A stretch of 64,000 nt of DNA from Lucifuga dentata (taxonomy: Eukaryota > Chordata > Actinopteri > Ophidiiformes > Bythitidae). The notes under the pieces were generated by a model. The model saw nothing but the letters and a program-made list of their open reading frames with translations, ran no database searches and was not told the DNA's origin. This document shows, piece by piece, positions 1 through 11,724 of the stretch (the first letter of the stretch is position 1; every line of letters begins with the position of its first letter). Made by a program: the position numbers and the translations under genes. Location: NCBI GenBank assembly GCA_014773175.1, contig VXCM01001525.1:59364-123363 (forward strand), in the 5' to 3' direction.

Positions 1-1221
1 GACTATTTTAAAGGACTTGTGATAATAAATTTGTCTTGGGGGAAGTTCATGTCTCTGTTTTTCATTGGCTAATCTAATGCATCCTTTCCACTGAACCTGA
101 AAGGTTAGGTTGGTTCATCAGTTGAGCTTGGTAATTCAGCCTGAGCTAAATCCTAAACCTTGCCACCACAGGTCTCATTATTATTTTTCCTGCTTCTTTC
201 CCTGCTTCCTTCTATCCTCTCTTTCATGAAAAACCTGTAAATTGTGATGAGTTTTTTTGTCGATACACAAATAATTTAACATTCCAAAAGGAACCATTTT
301 CTTTCATTCTTAATGATGCATTAGTATATTTTACTTTAATATTTGTCGAATACTTTTACTCAAGTAAAATTTTACATGATTGACTTTTACTAGTAATTGA
401 GTATTATTATTAAAGGAAAGCACTTAAGTTCTTATTCCACCGTCGCATAGACACTCGCACATTTAAAGCATACACAGACACACACACACACACAGCATTC
501 ACACACATGTTGACTGGTTGTGTTGACTTTGTCAGTTCACCATGTTTAAATTGATCATTATTTGCTGTCTTTATATTTCTAAAATACTGCAGTTATTACA
601 TTTTATTTTTGTCTGGGTAGAAAAGTGGCTGTTTTCAGCATCTCTGAACTGTTTCAGGACTCCAGCTGTCAGTAGGTAGACAGGAAACGTCCGTCACCAA
701 TTCTTCTCCACAGCAGCTGCAGTCGGACGTGCATAACAACGTCCCACGCTGCTACCAGAGCGCCATTAAAGGAAAGAACTTCTAAGAGCAGGATTCATTC
801 TGTCGCTCACCTCAGCAGGTACGCTGAGCGCTGATGAACACAGGCAGACACAGAAACGACCTTTTGCTTTTGTGTTTCAGACAGATTTAGGCCCAGTCCC
901 TTATTAAATGATAAAGATTGACCAGTCAGGTTGTCTGCCTCATTCCCCTGTAACACAGCTATGTGAAATAGGTGGTGAAAAGCTGACAGATGTGAAATTA
1001 AAAATGAAAAAGAAAAAGAACTCAATTAAAAAAAAAATTAGACAATTAAAAGTATGAGCAGTGGAGAATTCCATTTTTAATATCCCGTGCATGTTAAAAG
1101 CTGCTGGGTGTACAGCATGTTATTATGTTAGAGTCATAATAATGTGGCTCTAACATTATTATGGATTCCACTGTAGTTCTGGGTAAATTGTTATAATAAT
1201 CCAACTGTCTTGTTGCTGCAT
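1..1221. other. AT-rich unassigned sequence
   Basis: No gene or known repeat recognised; a short CA repeat sits at about 476-495. Confidence 0.4.
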
Positions 1222-1226
1222 CTCTG

Positions 1227-1321
1227 TGTCATGATCCATCTTCCCACATGTTTCCTGTGTTTGTTTTCCCCACCCTTGTGTTTCTTGTGTGTGGTTTCTC
1301 TTTGTGTATGTGTGTGTGTAT

Positions 1322-1358
<37 letters not shown>

Positions 1359-1799
1359 TGAGTGAGTGGGTGTGTCCATTCGGCGCCTCAATCTTCTCCT
1401 GATCATTCAGTCAGCTGTTCCACCTGACGCCTATCCACTATTCAAGCTCTGCAGTATATATACCCCTGCTTTTCATCCACTCCTCACCACTTTGTTGTGT
1501 CTACCAGTCCGATAATACATGTTTTCCAGCCAGTTTGAAACAGTGAGTTCTACCTCTGTCTAAGGAGAAATTACCTATCGTTTACGTCCTGTTTATCCTG
1601 TGTTCCAGGATTCAACTCAGTATCACACTCAGTCAAACTGCTGTCCATCTCCCTCAGCCAGTTCATGGTCAGCTATCCTACCTGCACCCCAGCCACCAGC
1701 CAACACCTGTAATTTACCTGATCTCGTATTATGATAAATTCTTCACTTCTGCTCCCAGATCTGAGTCTGCTTGTGGGTCCTTTAAGTCTAATTGTGACA
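1227..1799 (+). mobile_element. Solo LTR (573 bp)
   Basis: Begins TGTCATGATCC and ends AATTGTGACA, the TG...CA form of a retrotransposon LTR. It is flanked on both sides by the 5 bp duplication CTCTG (1222-1226 and 1800-1804). A TATA-like CAGTATATATAC lies near 1450. It contains a long GT microsatellite (about 1305-1362). No coding region adjoins it, so this is a recombined solo LTR, of gypsy or retrovirus-like type by TSD length. The strand is inferred from the TATA-like box. Confidence 0.75.
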
Positions 1800-2066
1800 C
1801 TCTGGTTCTTAGGTAGAAACTTTTAGTTTCACACATCTGAATTGTCTGTTTTCACCAATTATCATTTTCCTGATCTAACAAACCATTCCAAGGCTGTAGT
1901 GGCCTAACCCACTGAAATGACAAGTTCTACTGAAAGAAGAAGCACAGAGGCTGCTGCTTTCACACTTTCTGTTACGTCATTGTGACTGTTTCCAACCAGA
2001 CGAAGAAGATTCCATCCAAAAATATTGGTATTAATGTCAGCCTTTAATAACCTATAAACACTAGAT

Positions 2067-2821
2067 CAGTCATGCTCAAAGTCCCGACTCTGGTCCAGAT
2101 CCGGACCGAACCACAACTGTGTCCAGACTCTGAGCAAATTATACTTTTTGTATGTATTATTTGTATCATCTGTGAGATCGCTGCGATGCAGTGAGTTAAA
2201 ATTCTACACTTTCTCCACTGCAAGCAGCACTCCACTGTGTGAGAATGTCTACTCTGCTTTGGTTTGGTCCAATCACATTCAGTGTCCCGTCATCTCCATG
2301 ANTGAGAATGTCTACTCTGCTTTGGTTTGGTCCAATCACATTCAGTGTCCCGTCATCTCCATGACAACATGGGTTAACATGGTGTTGGGCTTATTGAGGG
2401 TTGACAGCACAGCTAGTTATGCCAGCAATTAGCTTGACTCAGGGTCGGATTGGCCATCGAGAGAGGCGGGACTTTTCCCTGTGGGCTGCAGCCATTGGTG
2501 GGCCGACCGGTGGCCTTTGCACTGCACAATATAATATTAAGTAAAATTAACTTAAAGTAAGCAAACACAGTGTTTTCTTTCATAATTTTCTTGGCACTTA
2601 GATGAAAAATGGATTCTAAAAGGCGAAAGGGTGGCACAGATAAACAACTGACAATTATGGACTCTATTTACATTTGTATTTCCGTCTGGTCCCCCTCCTC
2701 CGACTCGGGGGGACTTAAGGTCAGTCAATCTGACCCTGGATTGACTGACCTTAATAAACAGATCTTTGTCTTATTGAAAATTTTCTTTGTGGACCTTTAA
2801 GATTTGTATTTGAGTACTCTG
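2067..2821 (+). mobile_element. hAT-type non-autonomous element, copy 1
   Basis: Starts CAGTCATGCTCAAAG and ends TTTGAGTACTCTG, imperfect inverted ends of the hAT style. It is flanked by 8 bp CACTAGAT (2059-2066) and CGCTAGAT (2822-2829), a target duplication with one mismatch and the CTAG core typical of hAT. An internal ATG at 2609 opens MDSKRRKGG, resembling the lysine-rich start of hAT transposases, but the frame stops after about 60 residues. An assembly duplication surrounds the N at 2302. Confidence 0.75.
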
Positions 2822-2829
2822 CGCTAGAT

Positions 2830-3410
2830 GGTCTTCAGACATTTATGTGTTCTCTTTGCACTCAGCAGCTTTGAAAGCAGAAGTGCAGGAAACAAGATGT
2901 ATAAAGTGGAATTCATAAAACACAGTGCCAGGATTAATGTGTCGATAAAACCAGATATCATCACACAACCATCTTCCCTCATTCATAAGCAGCTGTTATC
3001 GGCATCTTATGGTATTTTCTTATTTACAGGTCAAAGAAGCAATTCTTTGACAGGTAGCGGTTTGACAGTAACTGTCACAGAAAAAAATGAAGGCCTGCTT
3101 CAGTCTGGTGGCATATTTCAGCAATATGAAATGTGAGTGACATTTTAAACTTTCTTTGCCTGATGTGTGGTGATCAATAAATTTGATATTTAAGTTGATC
3201 AGTCAGTTTATTTAAATTATGAGTTTTTATCTAATCTCGCACACATTCTAGTGGCACTACGCCTCTCCCTTAAACCTCAACCAACCTGTCCTGCGTGTGT
3301 GTCTTTCTCACACACTCCACACACAGACACACACAGACACACACATTTCCCATACTCCAGACTTTCCAGTATGTGGATCTCTTTATCTTTCTTATATTAG
3401 TGTAAGTCTC
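2830..3410. other. Unassigned sequence between elements
   Basis: Parts of this stretch (about 2930-3240) resemble 31980-32260, including GTCGATAAAACCAGATATC-like and TTTATTTAAAT blocks, so it may be a diverged low-copy repeat. No gene. Confidence 0.35.
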
Positions 3411-4081
3411 TTAACTCTTAAATGCACGAGTTGTTTTCCATCCATCCATTCATAATATGCAGGGTTTTTAGAGACCCGTAACTTACGCAACACAAATTGA
3501 GTTTCAAAGTGAAATATTTTTGCTTGTAAACTTTTCAGAACATTTTATGAATGATAACAAATCAATAAAAAAAAACAAAGGAACATTTTTTGCCATATTA
3601 TATTTTTACAGTGACTTATAGATCCCATCATTGAAGCCGCTGCATCACAGAGATGCTGCTCTGCAAGAAGCTCTGACACGGCGCTGCAGCATCTTTCTGT
3701 AGCAGTAAGCTAGCAGCATAGTTTACAGCATAAACATCCTCCTATTTTCAGTGTTTGTTCATCGTATCAGTGATCCTACAGCACCACCTAATGAACAAAG
3801 TTGAAAACAACTATTACCTGCTGCCTGTATACCAGGGGGAAAAAAAACACCACTATTACATATGGTCAGTAGTGACTCTATACACTTTTTATATGAAAAA
3901 CAAAATTAGAAAAACAATTATTTTTATCAATTTTGACAACTTTAAACCATAAAACTGTTAAAAACAAAGAGTTTGAGGAATACCAGCGGGTTGGGAGCTT
4001 AACTGAAAAAAATGAATGAACTAGAGGTGTGTAAAGTGGCCCTGGGTCGCTAAAGACCCAACCTATGCAATTAAGGGTTAA
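3411..4081. mobile_element. piggyBac-like MITE
   Basis: Bounded by TTAA at 3411-3414 and 4078-4081. The ends are inverted: CTCTTAAATGCACGAG on the left and, reversed from the right, CCCTTAATTGCATAGG; inside, both ends carry a GGGT(C/T)TTTAG-like motif. TTAA target and CCCTT termini are the piggyBac pattern. No transposase frame. Confidence 0.6.
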
Positions 4082-4356
4082 AATGCTGTTTAGTTACTGT
4101 TGTAAAGGTTTTTTTTTTTTGTTTGTTTTTTTGTTTTTTTTAATGATTTTTATCCATAGCACTGCAGCAAAAGGAAAAATAATAGGACTCTAGAAAAAAA
4201 AAAAGACAGAAAATCTGGAATTATTTTTACAAGTCTAAACTGGTCAGTTTAAACAATTCCCTCTTCAGGAGACAGAAAAAGTCTCAAAACTAATTTGGCA
4301 AACTTTGGTGCAGGCTGTAAAATATTCTGACATCTAATATTTATTCAGTTGTGCTA

Positions 4357-4390
<34 letters not shown>

Positions 4391-5262
4391 ATTACTTAAA
4401 CTTTTTAATTTACTTTGTCCAGACTAATTTTACAGACCGTCTTCAGTCTTCCTGCGAACCACCTTAGGGCTTAAAGCCAGATGTTGAAAACTGCTTCCAT
4501 TCTAAAGACTGGAGGTGTTTCATCAAGGAGCTCGACTCATTAAGTCCAGCGAAACACTCGAGGCGCTTTGTGCTCGTCCAAGTCTTCAATCAGTCATTCA
4601 ATAATGTATGAGGCAATCATCCCCTAAGTCTGTAGGACAAGGATAAGAACTGTCTCTGTCCCACCTCGCTGTGAAGACAAGATAAGATTCAGCAGGACCA
4701 ACGCTGAAATTTAACATCCCATTTGTTAAAAAAGTCACATCTTTCTACTCGGATCGCAGGAGTCTGATTGATGAATCTTAAAATCACAACACATGGCGGG
4801 ATAGACATCATCAATAACTCTTAATGCTGATTAACCATCTGTTGCTCCGAGATTCAAATATAGCTCAGAACAGTTTGATCAGCAGGTATTCACAAATGCT
4901 CATTAACTGCAGATAAATGGGGATTCAGACAGATTTTGAGTTAGGACGTTTTTCTTCCTGTTCACCAAATTCCACCACATAAATGAGTTTTCTAACACCA
5001 GCTATAAAGTTATTTCCTGTTGTATAATCTAGTTGGATTAATAAAAAGGTCCCGCATGTTACATTTGTCCTGCAGAGTCCTTCAAATATTTAGAATATCT
5101 AACACAACAATTGGGAGAAAACTCCCTTTTGTCCACAAGATATATCAAACTCAATGGGCTGAATGCTTTGAAATTTAATGCCTTCATGCTCCCCAGAGGA
5201 TGAAACCCATGAGCTTGTCTCTCCAGACTCTGGTCAAACAGGACATCTCGTGATCTAACGAG
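4082..5262. other. Unassigned AT-rich sequence with homopolymers
   Basis: Includes a poly-T stretch near 4110-4140 and a poly-A run at about 4359-4387. No coding signal seen. Confidence 0.35.
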
Positions 5263-5630
5263 TCGAGTCAAGTCAACTCAAGTTTATTTGTAGCCCAATA
5301 TCAAACACGATGTCTCAAAGGGCTTTACAGACCCACACATTAGCGGTTCCCAACCCAGCCTAAGCTCTCTAAGAAGACGAGGAAAAACTCCCCTTATTAT
5401 ATAAGGAAAAATGGAAGAAACCATGGGAAAGGCTATTCAATGAGAAATTCCCTCTCCTCAAACGGCCAGGTGTGTAAAAAGAGCTGCAGGTGGAGAAACA
5501 GGCGAATTACAAAGACACAAAATCAATGAAGCATCACAGAATGATATAAATAGCAAATAAGCAATGATCCAGGAAGAGGATCCTGAAAGATGTAATCAAT
5601 ATGAAAACGTAATTGTGATGATTCAAGATG
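5263..5630. repeat. Fish-type interspersed repeat
   Basis: Contains the run GTCAAGTCAACTCAAGTTTA, then CAAAGGGCTTTACAGACC, GAGGAAAAACTCCCC and GGAAGAAACC. This series of phrases occurs widely in teleost genomes as a dispersed repeat. The class and exact borders are not certain. Confidence 0.5.
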
Positions 5631-5750
5631 TGTCACACTTCAAGAAAATGTCCACAAGTGGGAGTATGGTCACTTTTTGGGGTGGGGGGGTNAGATGTGT
5701 CACACTTCAAGAAAATGTCCACAAGTGGGAGTATGGTCACTTTTTGGGGT

Positions 5751-5815
5751 GGGGGGGTGTATCCTGTGATTGTTGAGTTGCACCTCCTCTCTTTAAAATG
5801 TAGAAAATGTAGGTT
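5751..5815 (+). repeat. Direct repeat, left copy
   Basis: About 65 bases with the phrase TGAGTTGCACCTCCTCTCTT, repeated after a gap of 380 bp at 6198-6262 with a few mismatches. Both copies follow a G-rich run, so a larger unit was probably duplicated around the LINE relic. Confidence 0.7.
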
Positions 5816-5824
5816 TCCTTTGCT

Positions 5825-6195
5825 GACTTGAGTTCAGTACTCGGTCTCTCCGGAGAATCTTTGGATACCACTGGTTTGACTTTGTGTTGAATGAGCGGTT
5901 TCTCCAGGAGGCCCAGATGAGACCGATTACCAGCATTGTGAGAGAGCAGCAGTTGTGACACTACAGTCATGTGGCGTGTTTTTCTGAGGATGATCCAACA
6001 CTCAGATGCCTCATTGCTGAGAACCCTGCTGATTCGACCAGGCTGAGAGGACGCCCACAAATGGATGGGTACCTCCGCAAGATGGGGATGGACTGCGGGT
6101 CTGCTGGCCAACTGGGACTTGGGACGTTTCCGTTGCAAGGTGGATGTGGTAAAGCGCAGCCCAGTGCATGCTCCTGTCCTGACCTGGGGTGGGGG
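5825..6195 (+). mobile_element. Non-LTR retrotransposon C-terminal relic
   Basis: Broken plus-strand frames contain ESLDTTG, SEDDPTLRCLIAENPAD, RLRGRPQMDGYLRKMGMD. These resemble the C-terminal tail of a fish LINE (pattern PEDDPAxRILxxxDPxxxxRPRGRP). Frames are interrupted, so it is dead. It is flanked by a direct repeat (5751-5815 and 6198-6262). Confidence 0.6.
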
Positions 6196-6197
6196 TG

Positions 6198-6262
6198 GGG
6201 GGTTGTATCTTGTGATTATTGAGTTGCACCTCCTCTCTTTAAAATGTGGAAAATGTAAGTTT
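6198..6262 (+). repeat. Direct repeat, right copy
   Basis: Second copy of the 5751-5815 segment, diverged at several positions. Confidence 0.7.
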
Positions 6263-6560
6263 CTGTTGGTTTCTGTTCTGTTTCTCTTTCTGTTTCTGCC
6301 GATTTGACATTCATTGGGCTTTGGCACCAGAGGAAGTGATATAAAGTTTAGGTTTAAATGTGCAGCAGATTGTTTGTTGGTTTTTACCCGTGACACCTCT
6401 TACAACAACGTGTTAGTAATGGGACAGCGATCACTGATGCATTAATGTAAGGGAAGCATCATGTTTATTGAACATGATGCTGTGTAGTTAGCATGACTTT
6501 TTACGAATGACTCCCATTGTAAAGCAACATGTGGTTTTCCACACGCTTTTTTTTTTTTTT

Positions 6561-7131
6561 TAAGGACCATACCATTCACTTTGCATGTTTGAGCCCAATA
6601 TATTCAATTTTCATACATACAAGGTTACTGACAGTCATTTTCCAAAGCATACTACTGGAAAGGTGATTTACATTGTTTTTCTTACCTTCCAGACCGCCAT
6701 TGGTTTCAGTTCATTCTGGTACGCTGTTAAAATCAACTTGTTGATACTTGAAATGGTCTTGGGATAGGTAATCATCATCACCAACAAGATGTGTATTCAG
6801 TTTTTTTTTTTTAGAAGTTACATAATTTTAGTGTTTAAAAGCAATAAAAAGTGTGGAGTGGATGTATGCCTTCACCAGGGAATATAGTCCCAAAAGAAGA
6901 CCTGCATTTATTGAAAAATTTAAAGGACCATGACTTCATAAGGCTGTGTAACTATTAATTGATTTTTAAGGTGGGTGTATCACTTCAATACTTGATTTTG
7001 AAAAATTAAGAAATTTTGCAAAATATCAGAAGCTGAAAATACAGTTTTATCCTTTGGGAAATGATTGTCAGTAATGTTACATGTATGAAAACTGAATATA
7101 TTAGGCTCAAACATGCAAAATGGGTGGTATG
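6561..7131 (+). mobile_element. TTAA-family MITE, subfamily A
   Basis: Left end TAAGGACCATACC, right end GGTGGTAT without the final CCTTTAA. Internal core near 6880 carries GGGAATATAGTCCC. Subfamily A has TTTTGCATGTTTGAGC-type ends and AAAAGAAGACC after the core. Confidence 0.85.
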
Positions 7132-10100
7132 AGTTCATTCAAATTCATCTTCCTGCTGCCATAGTTTCTATGGTATATGGATCAAATTCTGGCTATGACT
7201 AGGAACATACAGTAACTTCTTCCTCTTCCTTCAATTTATGACGAATGTCTGGCCAAATCAAATGGCTTTGCTGCTATTTTTCTGATCGAGGGCAAATCTG
7301 ACATCAAATAATGCAAAAGTAACAAGCCATTCACTCATTCAGACCACAGCAAACTACAGAAATGACTGAAGAGCTGAAATTAATGGAGTTAATTCGTCAG
7401 CGCTGATTCACTGTGTGTGTGTGTGTGTGTGTGCAGACCAAAGGTAGTCAGTCCTGTTTTTGTCTGTGCGCTTTATCACAGGTTGTCATATCCTTGGAGC
7501 ATGAATAGAGAAAGAGAAAAGTTTACTTCCTACAGGTACTTTTACAGATTCACTATTAGAAAGGTGAAGGCGGTGACTCATTCAGGCTTTCTTTACCAGC
7601 AAACATCAAACAGAAAAAGCATGCTGGAAAGTTTCTTATGAAGGGGAAGTTGTGATTTAAAGGGTGACTGCACGTACAAAAGTCAAGAACTTGCCCTCTC
7701 TCAGTGTGGGCGTTCACAAGAGATTTTTAAAAAAAAAAAAGTCACAGTCACTCTTTATCAGTGTCTCAGAACTATTTTATTTCCCATGCATAGTTTGGAC
7801 AAGAGTGTAGTGGAATCTTAAACTGAAATGAAATCAAAATTTTAAAAAAAGAAATAAAACAGTTTCGACATTCATTGTGATTTTTCTCCACTGTGGACTC
7901 ATCAGAATCATAAACAAAATATGCCTTCAACTGAAAAGTTTTATGCAAGGGTTGAAATCTTTTTTTTTTTTTTTTTTTTAAAGTCCTTCAAAGTAGAACG
8001 ATGACGCAGTTTGGATGGGAAAGTGCTGTACGAAACATAAATACATTACAAAAAGAGTCCCTAAAACTAAAAACATTCAGCACATTTTATACAACACAGT
8101 GCAAATTAGAAGGGGTGAATTTTGAACGATCGTTTACCAGCGGCGAGTTCAGTCTGGGGCTCTTTAGCTTCTGTCTTGTGAAAAAGTGAGGGATAGATCA
8201 GCACGACAGCAGAAACTCAGCAAGAAAAATAAACTTCCTTCTGCATTTACTGCCTAAATCTGGTTTCATTAGGAGTCACACCTAATCGATCGCAGTACAG
8301 CTTCTTATTACAAAGTGTTGGTGACAGCCGACAGAAATAGGACTAGATATCTTTGAAAAAATAAAAAGTGACAACATTTTGCATCTGTGAAAAAACTTCT
8401 ATGGACATAATTTTTCATCTTTAGAATGGTTGATAAGATGCCTGTGCGCCTACAAAGATGAATTGTTTGGCTGATTTTGGAGACTCGATACTCCTGCGCT
8501 GAGATTTGATAAATCTGTCCGTGTCTGATTTACAGTTAGATTGATGTCAGTGTCTAATAGTCAAATGTTTATAAGAGGATTCCTACTGGGAAAATATAAA
8601 AACATAGAAGAAATTTAGGAATCGTAATCAAATTAGTAGTACAGCAAAATTAAAAAAATGCTATGTCATAATTTTGACTTATAAAATATTAGGAGATGTT
8701 TACATCATGATGGAACTTTAGCCTTACATATGGAATCAGACACTTTCTGACAGAATTCTGCCAGATTCTGTCAGAAATAGTCAGAATTCTGACTTTAATC
8801 TCAGCATTCTTTTTTTTCAAGTGGCCCTAATCCTCTTCCGTACTTACATGATTTTGACTTACTACAAGAAATTTTGTCTCAAAGTCAAAAGTCATAATTT
8901 TGAATTCATAGGAGATTTTACATTTGACAGCCTATTAAAAAAAAATCTGGCAGTGATGATCTGCCATAATTAAACAGCGTCACTGCATTGACATTCTATC
9001 ATGGCATGGAGGATTTTGCTCATATTAAGGGGTTATTTTCCACTGTTAGTCTGGAGTTTTAATGTCTCATGACGGTGGAATTTTGTTCCAGAAGGACCTT
9101 CTACCCAGACAAGACTAAATTCTATGAGAAATGCCAGTGTTGAAGTGGGAATTGGGGAGCATGAAAATGGCCACATCTTTCTTGAAAAGCCGTCTATTAT
9201 AAGCTTCAATTTAATGTTTGCATCAGCACTGAAAAGAAAAAAATGGCATTTCACAGTGCTAACGCTGTGTCACATCTGCAGCAGAACAGAAACATGAGGA
9301 GCAAGCTGTGTGTGTGTGTGTGTATGTACATGAGTGTGAGCAATAACGTGAGAGAGAAAGAGCATGCCTTCTCCCTGGCACACGCCACGTGTCAAGTGGT
9401 GACTACATGTGCACTTTCTCATGTGTGAGGCGTTCTTACAAGATGTGACGCCATGACTCTTTTATTTAACACATCTTCATTGCCGGACAGAATCACAATC
9501 ATAAAAAAAATAAAATTAAAAAAAAAACCTTCTAAGACGTGCGAATTTGACACCAACGTATTTTTTGTTTTTAATGTAAGCAATAATACTTGTGCATCCT
9601 AATAAATGATAATAACAGACAAGATGGAGGCAAAGAGCAGCACTTTCCAGTCTGTTATTTTCTATATCAGGACACTTTTAGAGTTAATTACCGTGCCCAT
9701 ACCATCGTGACTTACCGCAAAACAAATCATCATCCATGTTTAAGATTTGTTTGGGAGAGCTACTTGTAACACAGAAGCAAAGGAGACTGTTGCTATGGGT
9801 ACCTGCAGTTTCATATACGATGTGCTCTGATGTTAGAACGCTGGTTAAACCGCAGACAGGAAACTTCTGCAGGGATTTTAACATTTTATTTTCTGAGGCC
9901 ATGGTGAATATTTCCTTTAGGCCAGGATTCTACTTGTATACGCTTCCATACACAGTTGCTACATGAGCCATGTTGCTCTGACTTTAGCGATGCTGAACTG
10001 AAGGATTGAATCAGCAGTATGAGGCTAAAACACATCCTTCTTGGGTGGCAAAAACTACTCTTCAGTTTTTGCTCAACAGTGTAAACAAAAATGGCGACAC

Positions 10101-10414
10101 TCGAGAAGATCAGCGTTTTTCTTATGTTACAAAGGTGAAAGAAACAAGCGGCAGCGGGAAAAGGAGATTGTGCTTTAGGCCTTTAAGCAACTCCTGCTTT
10201 TCGTGATCAGCTTCTCGAAACGTTCCGCCATTTTTTTGGTTTGCCCTAAATTGCATCTTGCGAATGCACAGCATTAACTCTTGATGTCGTTCAGAACCAA
10301 CACTATGAAATCAAAATAAGAAATGCATGTGTAGTAGATGTAGAGTGTAATCCTAGCCTTGGTCAACCATCTAAACTGACAGGTAACAATAAAAAAATGT
10401 AAAATTGCGTGTTC
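7132..10414. other. 3.3 kb AT-rich sequence without recognised gene
   Basis: Contains a GT repeat at about 7412-7432 and poly-T/poly-A runs (about 7962-7980). Short reading frames on both strands have no recognisable domain. Confidence 0.4.
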
Positions 10415-11724
10415 TTAAAGGACCATACAGACCATTTTGCACATTTGAGACTAATATATTCAATTTACATACATGTTGTGTTATTGACAGTCATTTCCCA
10501 AAGGATAAAACCGTATTTCAGCTTTCCTGATATTTTGCAAAATCTCTTAATCTTTCAAAATCAAATATTCCGCATAATATTCTGTTGTTCCACATAGTGT
10601 TTTTGAGACCATCATATGCGTTCATTTCTTCCAGGTTAGACTATCGTAACTCTCTTTCACGTCTCAACAAATCTCTTTTGGGGAAGCTGCAGCTTGTCCA
10701 AAATGCTGCTGCAAGACTTTATGCCGGACCAACTGCAGAAATTCCATCTCTCCTGTTCTAGCCGCTTTAGACTGCAGAATTGATTTCAAAAGTTTATTAT
10801 TTACATATAAGACTTTTTACAATCAGGTTCCTGCTTATATATGTGAACCTTTGATGCCATACTCAACTGGAAGGACTCTTAGATCCTCTGATCAGGGGCT
10901 TCTCGCTATCCCTCAGTCAAAGTTAAAGGCGAGGGGTGACTGTGCTTTTGCTGTTGTGGCCCCCAGGCTCTGTTCCAGAGCCTGGGGGCCACAACAGCAA
11001 AATAAAACTGGCAGAAATATGACTNCCCCAGGCTCTGGAACAGAGCCTGGGGGCCACAACAGCAAAATAAAACTGGCAGAAATATGACTGGCAGAAACTG
11101 TGGACTCTTTTAAGCGGCTTTTTAAAACTTTTTAATACAGACAGCTTTTAACTGATTTCGTTTGTATTTTGTTTGTCTGTTTTGGCTATTTGTTTGTTTT
11201 AATTACTTTTACTGTGAAGCACCTTGTGAGTTTTGCTCTTGATAGGTACTATATAAATAAACTTTACCTTACCTTACCTATTCAAGTGACACACCCACCT
11301 TAAAAATCAATGTTTTTCCTGCTAATAGTTATGCAGCCTTATGAAGTCACGGTTCTTTAAATTTTTCAATAAATGCATATCATCTTTTGGGACTATATTC
11401 CCCAGTGGAGACATACATTCACTCTGCACTTTTTATTGTGCTTAAATGCTAAAATTACGTAACTTCTAAAAAAATCTTAATACACGTCTTGTTGGTGATG
11501 ATAGATTATCTATCCCAAGAACAGTTCAAATATCAACAAGTTGATTTTAATAGCGTACCAGAATGAACTGAAACCAGTGGCGGTCTGGAAGGTAGGAAAA
11601 ACATTTTTAATTCACTGTTCCAGTAGTATGCTTTGGGAAATGATTGTCCATAAACTTACATTATGTGTATGAAAACTGGAAATATTAGGTTCAAACATGG
11701 AAAATGGATGGTATGGTCCTTTAA
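10415..11724 (-). mobile_element. TTAA-family MITE, subfamily A, split by a LINE
   Basis: TTAA at 10415-10418 and 11721-11724, with AGGACCATAC inward on both ends. Read from the opposite strand it has the same core (GGGACTATATTCCCC near 11390). The body is interrupted at 10571 by a LINE fragment; the two halves rejoin to match other copies (for example 35626-36167). Confidence 0.9.
10571..11278 (+). mobile_element. L2-like LINE 3' fragment nested in a MITE
   Basis: Plus-strand frames, partly broken, read LDYRNSLSRLNKSL, KLQLVQNAAARLYAG, then RTLRSSDQGLLAIPQSKLKA and GDCAFAVVAPRL. This is the C-terminal end of reverse transcriptase in L2/CR1-group LINEs. The 3' end has AAGCACCTTGTGAG..., ATATAAATAAACTTTACC and a CTTAC repeat tail. 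A 5 bp TATTC lies on both sides (10566-10570 and 11279-11283). An N with a duplicated 64 bp segment is at 11025. Confidence 0.8.

Noticed and set aside
5737..6396. 219-residue minus-strand frame
   Set aside because: Antisense of the LINE relic and its direct repeats; the plus strand shows the recognisable LINE peptide.
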